Assembly (NCBI RefSeq): GCF_050003625.1
Contig: NC_134398.1
Location: 112,072,145 to 112,136,144, forward strand
Source: Haematobia irritans
Lineage: Eukaryota; Arthropoda; Insecta; Diptera; Muscidae
Reading direction: 5' to 3'
Length of the DNA stretch: 64,000 nucleotides
A model generated the notes under the pieces. That model did not search any database. It saw only the letters and a list, made by a program, of their open reading frames with translations, and had not been told where the DNA came from. Below, in pieces: positions 12,353 through 23,335 of the stretch (within the stretch, counting starts at the first letter, position 1; each line of letters begins with the position of its first letter). The position numbers and the translations under genes were made by a program.

Positions 12353-13243
12353 TTGATAAACGTCACCACAACCCGATACAATTCCAAGTTTTACAAAAAG
12401 AAATTTGCGATAGATTGGCAACATATAATTTTTTTTTATACAGATGCATCCAAATCTTCAGACAACGTGTCCTATGGCATTGTACAAGGAGATAGCATCA
12501 TAAAAGCTTCTATTCTTCCACCTTATAGTTCCATTTGTACAGGCGAACTTACAGCAGTCTTTGAGGCTATAAAATTTGTATCTAATAAAAGGGGTAAATA
12601 CGCTATTTGTTCCGATTCACTCTCTACAATTAAAATGATAGCCAAAATCTCCAACAGAGACCATTATAGCTCTTATATCAGAAATGTGTTGATCCATATA
12701 CACCCAAATATTGTCGTTATATGGACCCCAGGTCACTGTAATATAAGCGGAAATGAATTTGCAGACATGACTGCGAAAAATGCCCTCATATCTCCATTAG
12801 TAACCTCTGCGAACTATAACACAAGAGATATACTGAAATATATCACAAAATCGCATAAAAACTCTGACAATGCACTGGAGAAATCAAGTAACTGGTATAG
12901 AAACGTAAATCCCAGCAAACTAACAATAAATAATTATGCAAGTCCACATCTCAATGAGTTTAATAGAAAAGATCTCATAAAAATAATAAGATTGAGACTT
13001 GGTCATACATTAATCACACATGGTCATCTATTGAAAATCACTGATCTACCTTCATGCAATTGCCCACACGTCGATATCATGAACCTTCAACACATATTCT
13101 ATCAATGTAATGACACTAGAGCCGCCAGGAATACATTTTTTGATGGAAAAGATCCAATATTGTTCCTTTCTAACCCATCTAACGATAATAAACGGAACAA
13201 AATTAATTTCCTTAAAAATACAAATTTGTATAGATATATTTAA
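12353..13243 (+). pseudogene. LINE RNase H domain and C-terminal knuckle
   Basis: RNase H type I motifs are clear: FYTDASK (first Asp), CTGELTAVFEA (Glu), ICSDSLST (Asp) and WTPGHCNISGNEFAD (PGH and last Asp). A C/H-rich segment, CNCPHVD then LQHIFYQC, follows, as at the C-terminus of many I/jockey-type proteins. The real frame enters about 30 codons after 12353; the frame upstream of this is out of register. The stop lies at 13241-13243. Confidence 0.8.
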
Positions 13244-13258
13244 ATCAAATTGTATTAT

Positions 13259-15250
13259 CTACTAGCGTAACCCGGCCCGCTTCGCTGCGCCTTCCGAAGC
13301 GTATTTGTAGGAACATTTTGCGTTAACTTAGTCAACCATATCCATCGTGTTGAAAACAATTTCGAAAACATTTGAATTCTTTCAAACAAATCGGACTACT
13401 TGCTTTTTCGTTTATAGGTACAAATACGGCGGATATGTATATGTAAAACGGTTCGTTTTACGGTTCGGGGAGAGGGTGTACCCTTTCCTCCGAATTTTTT
13501 AAATAATGTTCTGTATTCAAGTAGTTGGACAATCTTCTATATTTCTTTTGAATAAGAAGAAGAAAATAAGTGTGGTTTATCAAGGAAAGGTATCCTTCTC
13601 CTCAACTTATCTGAAAATTAATTATATTATAATAACATACAAAGAATTACTGTTTCCCATCCCATAAATCGGAAAAAGCAAAAGTAGTAAAAAATTTTAC
13701 ATTAACATTTGCGTTGCTACCAATTTCATGTAAATTTAAGTTCTTTACTAAAAAAGAAGTCTGGCAGAAGCCTGTGCAAAAATCATAAAATTGTGTACCG
13801 AGTTCCCATTTACGGACAACCCTCTACTTTCAATTTAAGAAAAAAAGGGAACCCTCTCCCCACCTTCGCTCCACTCCGACATGATATCGGACTATCACGT
13901 ACCCTATATTCATTTCACAACTACTCAATGGTCCCTATAAATTCTATCGAAGTAAATCGACAAAGTTTATTTCAATTTTCCCCTTCCCCAACCAGATATC
14001 GAGAAATCATATATAAATTTAATCCCTCCTCCCACATTCCCTGTAAATTTCAAGTAGATCGGAGATGTTTAAATTTTGCTCTATTGTTTTAAAGGGACGT
14101 CACTTTCCCCGATACAATATCGACAAACACCGTGGTGAATAGCACCCCTTACCTTCCCTGAAAATTCTTGAAACTTTCCTTCAAGTGTGGGGCAAGGAAG
14201 GTTGCCTCTTCGTTTATAACTATCCCCCACTTCCTTTGTAAATTTCAAGAAAACTTAAGAATTTTTTTTGCAGTTTTAGAGGAGGACTTCCTCCCCGACC
14301 AACTATCGAAAAGTGATGTAGCGTATCTTTTGTAAACGTCCCAGAAAATGTCAAGCAAATTATAAGCCTAAAGGGGCGGCCTCTCTTCCGTCCAAATATC
14401 ACAAAATCAGGTATCAACTATTAATAATCGTAACCTCTCCTCAGTCCTCTGTAAATTTCAAGTAACTCGGTAAAGTTAAATTGTTTCTCTGTATGTACTT
14501 AAGAGAAGCGGATGTCTCCCTATGCCCTTTTATTTTTATTAAAAAATCAGGAACCTGATATAAATTTCATAACCTCACCTATTTTTTCCGTAAAATTTCA
14601 GTCGAGGGAGTTTAGTTTTGTTTTGACTGTACTTTAAAAATAAAGTCGGTTAAAGGGGTGGTCCCCCTCCCCGACCAAAAAAATAATGTAGCGGATTTTT
14701 GTCTAGATGCCAACCCCAACATTCAATGAAAATTTCAAGCAAATCGCATAATTTTGTTCCAAGTTTCAAAAAGTAGGGCAAGGGGGAGGTCCCCCTCTCC
14801 GTCCACATATGAAATCATCAGGTACCCCATATTAATTCCATAACCGCACCGCATGTTCTCTGTAAATCTCAGATAATTTAGAGAATTTTAGTTTTTTAAC
14901 TGTACTCTAAAAAAAATCGAACAAAGGGGAGGTCCCCCTCCTCCACCAAATATCGAAATATAAAGTAGCGGATCTTTGTCTAGTTGCCAACCCCAACCTT
15001 CAATGAAAATTTCAAGCAAATCGGTCAACTTTGGTCCAATTTTCAAAAAGTCCGACAAAGGGGAGGTCCCCCTCCGCGACCAGGTGTCAAAAAATGAGGT
15101 ACCCTATTTTCACCACATGAACGCCCCCTACGATCTCTGAAAGTTTCAAGTAAATCGGTTCAACCGTTTCGGAGCCAACTCGGAACATACAAACAAACAA
15201 TCAAACAAACAAACAAATAAACAAACATAAATTGAATTTTATATATAGAT
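13259..15250 (+). mobile_element. Unclassified 2-kb internally repetitive element in LINE 3' UTR
   Basis: The insert starts near GCGTAACCCGGCCCGCTTCG, with GAAGCG/CGCTTC hairpin potential, and ends in a (CAAA)n tract and TTTTATATATAGATAGAT. Its body consists of diverged repeats built from CTGTAAATTTCAAGTA, GGGAGGTCCCCCTCC and AACCCCAACCTTCAATG. It has no coding capacity. LINE 3' UTR sequence appears to resume at about 15255. I cannot place it in a known class. Confidence 0.6.
15188..15232 (+). repeat. (CAAA)n-type microsatellite
   Basis: ACAAACAAACAATCAAAC and similar CAAA/AAAC runs occupy this stretch near the 3' end of the 2-kb element. Confidence 0.8.
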
Positions 15251-15428
15251 AGATTTAGCAATTTAAATAGAGTAAGAACAAAAAAAAAATAAATATATGT
15301 ACATTTAACGCTATTAAAGTTAAGATCTAACACTGTTATTGTAGTTATGAGCTTAAGGCCTTTGTAGCTATAGCTCTCTTCATGTTAGCTTAAAATTTGT
15401 AATTCTAAGTTAACTAATAATAAAAAAA

Positions 15429-15483
15429 CCGTGAAAACAAGCTGGTTTTCAGCTTGAAAACTGAACATAGTACTCAGCTTAAG
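15429..15483 (+). repeat. Right 55-bp direct repeat flanking the LINE
   Basis: Base-for-base copy of 8954-9008, directly after the A-rich LINE tail. It lengthens by a few A/C bases if the tail ambiguity is counted. Confidence 0.75.
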
Positions 15484-17028
15484 GAGGAAAATGTCAATTT
15501 AAGCGAGCTGTGAATGAACTTGAAACAATCAGGTGATTCAAAAAAAAAAGCGTACAATTGAGTGGTTTCAAACATCAATCATTTTTGTAATTATTTTTTA
15601 TTTGATTTAATAAATATTTGAATCAATTAACACATTAATTCAAAGCGTTATCAAAATTCAATTAACTGTTTAAGTAAAAACTTGTCGGTGATAATTTTTG
15701 TGTGAAGTAGGTGCTTTATATAATGTGTTATCACAATGAAATGATTTGTCTATAAATAAGCCTGAACTATAATATCTTCACATTAAAGAAATTTATACTT
15801 TCAATGTGGGCTATTTAATTTTGTTAATTTTAAACAATTAATCAATGGAAAGACTATTAGGTTTAAGAACTTTTCCTATCCCCGTTCCTTAATTCTTAAA
15901 TTTTATCAAATATTTTGTCAATTCACAAACAACTTTTCACAAGATTATAACACGTCCCTCGTTACAGAAATATTTCCTTCTGAATTGCCCACAGTAAATG
16001 CTAAATAACAATGTGTCTTAAATACAAATTTATGTTACGTGTTCTATTAATATGTTTCCTCCTCCCTTGGATTAAAACATTGTATCCATCAGAATGTGTC
16101 GTCGATGGGACTACTCTAAAAATAGAAAATTTTATATAACATACAGATGTTATAAAAGATTAATGTTTAGGGGAAGAGAAATTTATTATAATTATTATTA
16201 TTTTCTTTGATTTTCTTCGACCTTTTTATGTTATAATAATAAATTAATGATTTTTCAAACTCGAGCTTGAAATTTATTATTTTATTTTTGATAGAAAAAT
16301 ATCCAGTATAGATTTTATACAAAAATAAATTCTATCTTTATGAATGACTAAAAGTCTATTTCGTCCTAAAACGATAGAAATATTTACAAATATGGACATG
16401 AGTAATATAATCACAAAACCACAAATTTTCTGTGGCTTTATGTTTATACAATCATGAGACATTCCCTTAGTTAGTCTTCCTTATTGTATTCGCTCCTCTA
16501 TCGCAAAAAATAAATTAAAAACAAAAACTTCATAGTATACCCTACACTACTGCAATGGAAACAAATTGTATGCGACATATTTAAAGGCAGTATGGAATCA
16601 TGGTGGACCTTGAGCATCGACGCAGTATTTTTTAGTAGACTGAATTGTAGTCTGTGTAATTTTGTTATAATTGGCTATGGGGCTTTGAAATTACAAATAA
16701 AAAGAAAAAAAATCTGATTCTTTTTAACGAAGCCTTTCCGGCTGCCCTGTACTTTTGTTATCATAAAAATCCATAATAAAATTATTTATTTTTTATTTAA
16801 GATAAAGTCTATTGTTTTCCCCGTGACTAAATATATCATCTATATGATAATAATGAATAGGGAAAAAAGACGCTATTCGACGTTTGCATCCGTAGTCTTA
16901 AAAGAGATTAACAATCGCATTTATATGTTCCCCCTTACCAAATTGTTTCGGTACAAATTGTAATTGTTGGCACCGACAGTGGTGCAGAGTACAATATATT
17001 CGGTTCCGGTCTTTCCTTAGGGTATGGT
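15484..17028. other. AT-rich, no gene seen
   Basis: No motif-bearing frame was found. The sequence has TCAATTAA/AATTGA-rich words resembling 1-180, and simple AT runs. Confidence 0.5.
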
Positions 17029-17168
17029 CACATTACGCAGATGTTTGACCAAAATGAGTGTTAAACTATTTTACAGGAGCATTTGAGGTAACAATATTTA
17101 CTTGTCTGACTGGTAACAAGTTGTGTTTTGATTTCAGTGAAATATTTGCCCAGTGTGACCGTACCGTT
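17029..17168. repeat. Short fold-back MITE
   Basis: The left end GGTATGGTCACATTACGCAG is the inverted relative of the right end (GCCCAGTGTGACCGTACC) about 140 bp away. The two arms also share GATGTTTGAC/AATATTTGCC. A single arm recurs at 7385-7440. No clean target duplication could be fixed. Confidence 0.55.
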
Positions 17169-17681
17169 ACTCATTGAAGTATCTAAATAAACGAGTGATG
17201 TATTATCGCGTTTGTTTTTAAATCGCTCATTGCGTTCTCGCAAATTTCATATAGAAAGATTTTTTCGCTGCACAAAGAAACAAACGTAAAGGAAATGCGG
17301 TTTCATTCAAAGTTTTTACAAGAATGATAAGCAGGAATGTCGCCATTATTAACCCTTTCACTACCGATGTCCACCTAGAAGGACATTCGAAAAAGACACC
17401 ACTTAGTTTCAATTTATTTCTCGACGTTATTTTAAAGTAGACGCTTCAATCTAAATAAGCTATACATATTTTCCATATTGGTGAGCACTAAAATACATTT
17501 TTATTAACGAAAAATACGTAAATTTGAGACAATTTTTCTACTGTATGTTTCTAGTAAATGGACATTTATACAAAAACAATAGCTGATACTTTTACGGTTT
17601 CTTTTTCGTATTTTTTCTCACACTGTGAAAGATATTAGAGGCTAAATGTCGCTTATTTTCGTAAGGCCATTTAGTCATAAT

Positions 17682-17760
17682 TCAAGAATCAAGTTTTCGG
17701 AAGAAGCTCACATAGCTCTTGAAGTAATTGAGGTAGGTTCTCGAAATAACAATTTTTGTT
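17682..17760 (+). repeat. Left 79-bp direct repeat around 0.6-kb insert
   Basis: This 79-base segment (starting TCAAGAATCAAGTTTTCGG) recurs at 18387-18465 with one base difference (GGTTCTCG against GGTTATCG). The two copies bracket the insert. Confidence 0.8.
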
Positions 17761-18381
17761 CCTTCTCCTCAACTTATCTGAAAATTAATTATATTATAAT
17801 AACATACAAAGAATTACTGTTTCCCATCCAATAAATCGGAAAAAGCAAAAGTAGTAAAAAATTTTACCACATTAACATTTGCGTTGCTACCAATTTCATG
17901 TAAATTTAAGTTCTTTACTAAAAAAGAAGTCTGGCAGAAGCCTGTGCAAAAATCATAAAATTGTGTAGCGAGTTCCCATTTACGGACAACCCTCTACTTT
18001 CAATTTAAGAAAAAAAGGGAACCCTCTCCCCACCTTCGCTCCACTCCGACATGATATCGGACTATCACGTACCCTATATTCATTTCACCACTACTCAATG
18101 GTCCCTATAAATTCTATCGAAGTAAATCGACAAAGTTTATTTCAATTTTCCCCTTCCCCAACCAGATATCGAGAAATCATATATACATTTAATCCCTCCT
18201 CCCACATTCCCTGTAAATTTCAAGTAGATCGGAGATGTTTAAATTTTGCTCTATTGTTTTAAAGGGACGTCACTTTCCCCGATACAATATCGACAAACAC
18301 CGTAGTGAATAGCACCCCTTACCTTCCCTGAAAATTCTTGAAACTTTCCTTCAAGTGTGGGGCAAGGAAGGTTGCCTCTTC
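17761..18381 (+). repeat. Near-identical copy of 13594-14211
   Basis: About 620 bases repeat an internal segment of the 2-kb element (13594-14211) with roughly half a dozen differences, including a 3-base insertion (TTTTACCACATT). The segment lacks both ends of the parent element, so it did not move as a complete element. Confidence 0.85.
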
Positions 18382-18386
18382 AAGAG

Positions 18387-18465
18387 TCAAGAATCAAGTT
18401 TTCGGAAGAAGCTCACATAGCTCTTGAAGTAATTGAGGTAGGTTATCGAAATAACAATTTTTGTT
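18387..18465 (+). repeat. Right 79-bp direct repeat around 0.6-kb insert
   Basis: Second copy of 17682-17760, one base different. Confidence 0.8.
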
Positions 18466-18547
18466 CTACATGCTGTTAGTATAAGTAAAAACAGAAGAAA
18501 AATTAAAGTTTTTAATATTAGGTTTATTTCGGTAGTGAAAGGGTTAA

Positions 18548-19574
18548 CTGGGGTTTTACCAAAGTTGGAAATTTGATATTTAACTCATTATGATCAGAAC
18601 AAGGCAATCCAATCATTGACATTAGATCTATGCTAATATTGAATCCTGATCAGATCTAATCTCAGAGCAATTATATATGATTAGATCTAATCCCATTAAT
18701 TAATTATTAGATATTATTAGATCTTCGCATCAAATTCGATCTCTCACTTTTTACTCGGGAATAAAAAATCTATTCTTTTTGGCGAAATGTTATTTCAGAC
18801 TCACTTGGACTATTCAGTACATTGCGATAAATTAGCTTTACTTCAGTCAATAATCCAATTGATCTTAGCTTTTGGTTTTAGGGGAATTTCTATGTTAAAG
18901 GTACATCATTTTCATATTTTAAAAATTCTTTTCAAAGATTTTATGATATGATGCGCATGCAATACAAAGTACATGCTTGATTTATTTACTGATGTTTATG
19001 CTGTTATAGAAAATTTTGTTTAAAAACAAGACAGCTGCTTCGGACTTCCCCATTATCATCAGTTCCTTTTCCCGAATTGTTAGCCATTATTGATAAACAT
19101 GAATGTTTGATTATCCAAATGTTACCAATAAAGGTTGAAGTCTTTCAAATGTTATGTCAGAATTGACCAAACCCAATGCGTACGTTTTGTAATTATGTAC
19201 AATATAGAATAGTCGGTTTTGGATTTTGGCCAATGTTGAATGAATGACTTTTGTATTAGCTATAATCTCAAAAGTAGAAATGTTGACTCTTGCAAAGTTT
19301 TACAAAAGGTCACGATAATTTTCTTGCAAAGATTACTGTAATCGTTGCCTAGTAATGGTCAAGCGTTCGATTCATTTTACTAAATAAAAATTCTTAATAA
19401 TGGTTAAATTGTGACCTGAATATTTCTGGAGATAAATTATGTCACTGTCGTCGCCCGAGAAAATTTTACTTGTGCAATATTTATAACGTTTACAATTTGA
19501 TTTTAATATCCAGATACAGCCCATAACACATTGTCCTTCTTTGAAGTATAATTTTCATTATAGAGATTGTAAAC
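18548..19574. other. AT-rich, no gene seen; AGATCTAAT cluster
   Basis: No gene is visible. Between about 18620 and 18735 the word TTAGATCT/AGATCTAA occurs several times, including the perfect palindrome GATTAGATCTAATC. This may be an old repeat. Confidence 0.45.
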
Positions 19575-19776
19575 TGTTCTTACCTGTAAATTCTATATTT
19601 TGTTTATTAATTGGTACTTTAACTTTATGCATTTTATATATTAACATTTTAAAATTAGTATTTTCTTGTCAAAAAGGGAAATTTAAATTTTTCTTCGTCC
19701 TAAAATATATATTGTAAAGAAATAAAGAATTTTCTCTGCAAAAATACGTCTTCACGTTATTCCACTGAAAATAACA
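19575..19776 (+). repeat. Copia 5' LTR
   Basis: Starts TGTTCTTACCTG, ends GAAAATAACA, and contains AATAAA at 19721-19726 as a possible polyadenylation signal. It aligns to 25564-25761. Confidence 0.9.
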
Positions 19777-19792
19777 AGTTATGGCCCCAGCA
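19777..19792 (+). other. Copia primer-binding site overlapping the gag start
   Basis: AGTTATGGCCCCAG follows the LTR and resembles the copia primer-binding site for the initiator tRNA-Met fragment (Drosophila copia has a similar GGTTATGGGCCC). The ATG inside it (19781) is also the first codon of gag, so primer site and translation start coincide. Confidence 0.6.
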
Positions 19793-20653
19793 GATAACTT
19801 TGGAATACAACGATTCAATGGACAGCAGTTTGAAAACTGGAGATTTCGCGTTGAACGTCATTTGGCTGCACCTGATTGCTTGGAAGCTGTGAAAACTTCA
19901 GCCCCAATTGCTGAAGCAGTGGATAACGCTGCAAGAATTGCTGATTGGAATAGAAAGGATTTGAAAGCGCAGGATGTTATTACATCCTTTGTTCACGATG
20001 ATTACTTGGAATATATTCGGCACCAATCCACAGCAAAAGGTATATGGGATTCATTGGCCGCTACATTTGCAAAGAAATCGTGTACCAATCAAACATTAAT
20101 TCTAAAGGAACTGGAAAATCTTCGTCTAAATGAAGGGGGCGATATGAACTTGCACTTATTAAAATTTGACTCCCTCATTCGGCAGCTCAAAACAGCTGGA
20201 ACAAAGCCAGAAAATGCGGATATCGTATCTCAACTTTTTTTAACTTTACCTGAATCTTACGATGCAGTTATAACAGCATTAGAAAATTTGCCGGAAGAAG
20301 ATCTGAATTTAAATATTATCAAGTCAAGATTGCTTGCCGAAGAATTGGAGAAAAAGGGTCGTGGGAAAGAAATAATTGGCGAACAACAAGAAGTAGAACA
20401 ACTGACAGCATTCGCTACAAACTTCAAGAAAAGATTCAATGGGAAGTGTCATAAACGCGGTATGTTTGGACATATGAAAAAAGATTGCAGGGTGAAAATG
20501 GTCAACATAACTGATACATCGGAAGCTGTAAGCTTTATGATAAGGAGTGTTCCTAAATCATACCAAGAAATGAGTGCTGAACAAGAAATAACTTTTGCGT
20601 TAGATTCCGGAGCCACCGATCACTTTGTAAATGATATAGCCTTGAGTCAATAA
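19781..20653 (+). pseudogene. Copia Gag and start of protease
   Basis: A 290-codon frame encodes a copia-type Gag: FNGQQFENWRFRVERHL near the start and WDSLAATFAKKS in the middle. A zinc knuckle follows, but its second cysteine is replaced by arginine (CHKRGMFGHMKKDC where C-x2-C is expected). The frame then enters the aspartic protease (FALDSGATDHF) and stops. Coding traces continue in other frames up to the nested insert at 20926. The protein would package element RNA. With the altered knuckle and the stop, this copy is not functional. Confidence 0.85.
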
Positions 20654-22504
20654 ATAATTTGAATGATCCACGTTACATTATTGTTGCTAAAGCGAATGAA
20701 CGGGTGGAAGTATCAAAAATTGGTAACATTATAGGAAAAAGTGATACCGGATACAATTTAAACCTACCCAATGTACTCATAGTCCAGAGTTTCGTGAAAA
20801 TTTGCTATCCGTTAAGAAAATAGTTGAAGCAGGACTAGTTGTGAACTTCAATAGAACACGAGCCATCATTCAGAGAGGGGATGCAATAATTGCAACCGCA
20901 AGTGGTTGTGGAAATTTATTTGAGTAAAAAAATAACAAGTATATACGGCCGTAAGTTCGGCCAGGCCGAAGCTTATGTACCCTCCACCATGGATTGCGTA
21001 GAAACTTCTTCTAAACACTGCCATCCGCAATCGAATTACTTGGGTTGTGGTAACGCTTGCCGATGGCAAGGTATCCTAAAACCTCCTAACACCGTCTTCT
21101 AAATTGTAAGTCCATACGTGGTATATATTAAATTAAAAAAGGCCGATTAAATACGTATATAATTCAGTTTGACAAAATTTTCTATAGAAATAAAATGTTG
21201 ACAAAATTTTCTATAGAAATGAAACTTTCTATATTTAGAAATAAAATTTTAACAAAATTTTTCTATACGAAATAAAATTTTGACAAAATTTTCTATAGAA
21301 ATAAAATTTTCTATAGAAATAAAATTTTGATAGATAAAATTTTGATAGATAAAATTTTGGTAGATTATTTTTGGCTCGAGTGGCAACCATGATTATGAAC
21401 CGATATGGACCAATTTTAGTGTGATTGGGGATCGGCTATATATAACTATAGACCGATATGACCCAATTTTGGTATGTTTGTTTGCGGCCATATACTAACA
21501 CCACGTTCCACATTTCAACCGGATCGGATGAATTTTGCTCCTCCAAGAGGCTCCGGAGGTCAAATTTGGGGATCGGTTTATATGGAGGCTATAACATATA
21601 TAATTATAGAGACCATATACCGACATCATGTGCCAAATTTCAGCCGGATCGGATGAAATTTGTTTTTCTTTGAGGCTCCGCAAACCAAATCTAGGGATCT
21701 GTTTATATGGGGGCTATATATAATTATGGACCGATGTGGGCCAATTTTAGCATGGTTGTTAGAGACCATATATCAACACCATGTACCAAATTTCAGCCAG
21801 ATCGGATGAAATTTGCTTCTCTTTGAGGCTCCGCAAGCCAAATCTGGGGATCGGTTTATATGGGGGCTATATATAATTATAGACCGATATGGACCAATTT
21901 TTGTTGTATGGTTGTTAGAGACCATATACCAAAACCATGTACCAAGTTTCAGCCAGATCGGATGAAATATGCTTTTCTTAGAGGCTCAGCAAGCCAAATC
22001 TGAGGGTCCGTTTATTGGGGGCTATACGTAAAAGTAGACCGATATGGCCCATTTGCAACACCATCCGACCTACATCAATAACAACTACTTGTGCCAAGTT
22101 TAAGTCGATAGCTTGTTTCGTTCGGAAGTTAGCGTGATTTCAACAGACGGACGGATATGCTTAGATCGACTCAGAATTTCACCACGACCCAGAATATATA
22201 TACCCAGCAAAAAAAGAGCTTCCAAAAAAGTAGTTTGGATCCCCAATCTGTGATCCGGAAGTAGTGCAAACTTGGATCATCTCCAATGAATTTTACATGG
22301 GCTTGTCATAGGACGGAAGTACTCCCTTTTTGGATCCTTTGCATTGCTTTAGAAGTTGTGCCCTGGAAGTTAATTTGAATGAAGAAATTTAAAAAGCGAA
22401 AAAAAATTTTTTTTTCAACCAATTTCACTTTTTTTTCATCCATATGTTTTATTACACAATTATTTTCCTATTATCTAATTTTTACAATTTGAAAAACTTT
22501 TTCG

Positions 22505-22580
22505 CTCCGACAGGGGTTGAACCTGGGTTTGCTGGCACCATAACAGAACGCCTTAGCACACTCAGCCACAAACGCCATTG
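22505..22580 (-). other. tRNA-like sequence (SINE or tRNA pseudogene)
   Basis: On the minus strand TGGCTGAGTGTGCTAAGGC looks like an A box/D arm. AGGTTCAACCCC with the stem CAGG/CCTG looks like a T arm/B box, about 35 bases downstream. The acceptor ends do not pair well, so it is not a working tRNA gene. The D-arm spacing suggests Leu/Ser-type ancestry. Confidence 0.5.
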
Positions 22581-22689
22581 AACATAAAGCGTCGAAAGGT
22601 CAATTCAAATGTTTATGATATGATCGTAATACGACACCAAGGAATAACATTTTAATTGCTTCTCAAGGCATTCTTTATTAGTATGAACG

Positions 22690-22935
22690 AAAAAATAAGA
22701 AACGCAGGTTCAAATCTCACCAGCGGCAATTTTTTTATCAAATATTTTTCTAAAAAAATATTGTTTTATGTCATGCATCGTTTTTATTTTTTATTTTCGG
22801 CATATGTTTTCGTATAAATATATTTTTTCCATTAAAAATCAACAAAAAAATTCTCGTAATTTGCAAAACCTTCTCAAAAGAACTTTCATGGAAGCGAAAA
22901 AGTCAATCGGCACAGGTTCAAATCCCAGCGCGGAT
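22690..22935 (+). other. Two further T-arm/B-box-like segments
   Basis: GCAGGTTCAAATCTCACC (near 22705) and ACAGGTTCAAATCCCAGC (near 22914) both match the pol III B-box consensus GGTTCRANTCC. Neither has a convincing 5' half. Confidence 0.4.
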
Positions 22936-23096
22936 GAAATTTATTTTTATTTTTTTTTTATTATTTTTTTATTATTTTTTTACTTTTTTTATTAATTTCT
23001 ACTTTTTTTAGTTCTTTTATTAGTTTTCTATTTTTTTGTAAAATTTAATTGTACAAAATTTGCACTTAAAATAGCCTGATTGCGTTCTTTCTAATA

Positions 23097-23335
23097 CTTG
23101 TCCACAAGGACTGCATCGGAAGTAGAAAAAAATCATTGGGGGATCCCAAGACGCGCTTTAGAAGAAATGTTTGTGCACTTGTCCAAAAGGACTGCATCGG
23201 AAGTGGAAAAAATTATTGGGGGATCCCACGATGCGCTTTAGAAGAAATGTTTGTGGACTTGTCCAAAAGGACTGCATCGGAAGTTGAAAAAACTCGATAG
23301 GGGATTCTGGGATGGGCTTTAAAAGAAATGTTTGT
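23097..23335 (+). repeat. Three 80-bp tandem repeats
   Basis: Units begin at 23097, 23178 and 23258 with CTTGTCCA-AAGGACTGCATC, include GGGGGATCCCA (GGGGATTCTGG in the last), and end AAATGTTTGTG. The third is most diverged. Confidence 0.8.

Larger units (their letters stand above)
9009..15428 (+). mobile_element. Decayed non-LTR retrotransposon (EN-RT-RNase H)
   Basis: The element runs from two tandem 5' units of about 170 bp (9017-9355), through endonuclease, reverse transcriptase and RNase H regions, to an A-rich 3' end (AATAATAAAAAAA). It is bounded by a perfect 55-bp direct repeat. The domain order with a C-terminal RNase H fits the I/jockey group. No gag-like ORF1 is visible: the endonuclease begins directly after the 5' repeats. 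The 3' UTR is interrupted by another element (13259-15250). Without that insert the copy is about 4.4 kb. Several stops and frameshifts make it inactive. Confidence 0.8.
17353..18543. mobile_element. TTAA-flanked (piggyBac-like) element with internal insert
   Basis: The ends are CCCTTTCACTACCGA and TCGGTAGTGAAAGGG, perfect inverted repeats, directly flanked by TTAA at 17349-17352 and 18544-18547. CCC ends with TTAA duplications are the signature of piggyBac-type transposition. No transposase is encoded. The interior holds a 0.6-kb insert (17761-18386). A decayed relative with similar interior lies at about 43420-43760. Confidence 0.75.

Noticed and set aside
12001..12495. 164-codon frame overlapping the LINE
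   Set aside because: It is one of the shifted frames of the decayed LINE pol region, not a separate gene.
15480..15500. TTAAGGAGGAAAATGTC shared with 30455-30471
   Set aside because: Short match without any further similarity on either side; I could not tie it to an element.
21458..21683. Open frames in the Helentron-like centre on both strands
   Set aside because: They follow the tandem unit and occur likewise at 57116-57648; no protein motif is present.
22505..22580. Functional tRNA gene
   Set aside because: Acceptor stem halves do not pair and the anticodon arm is not convincing.
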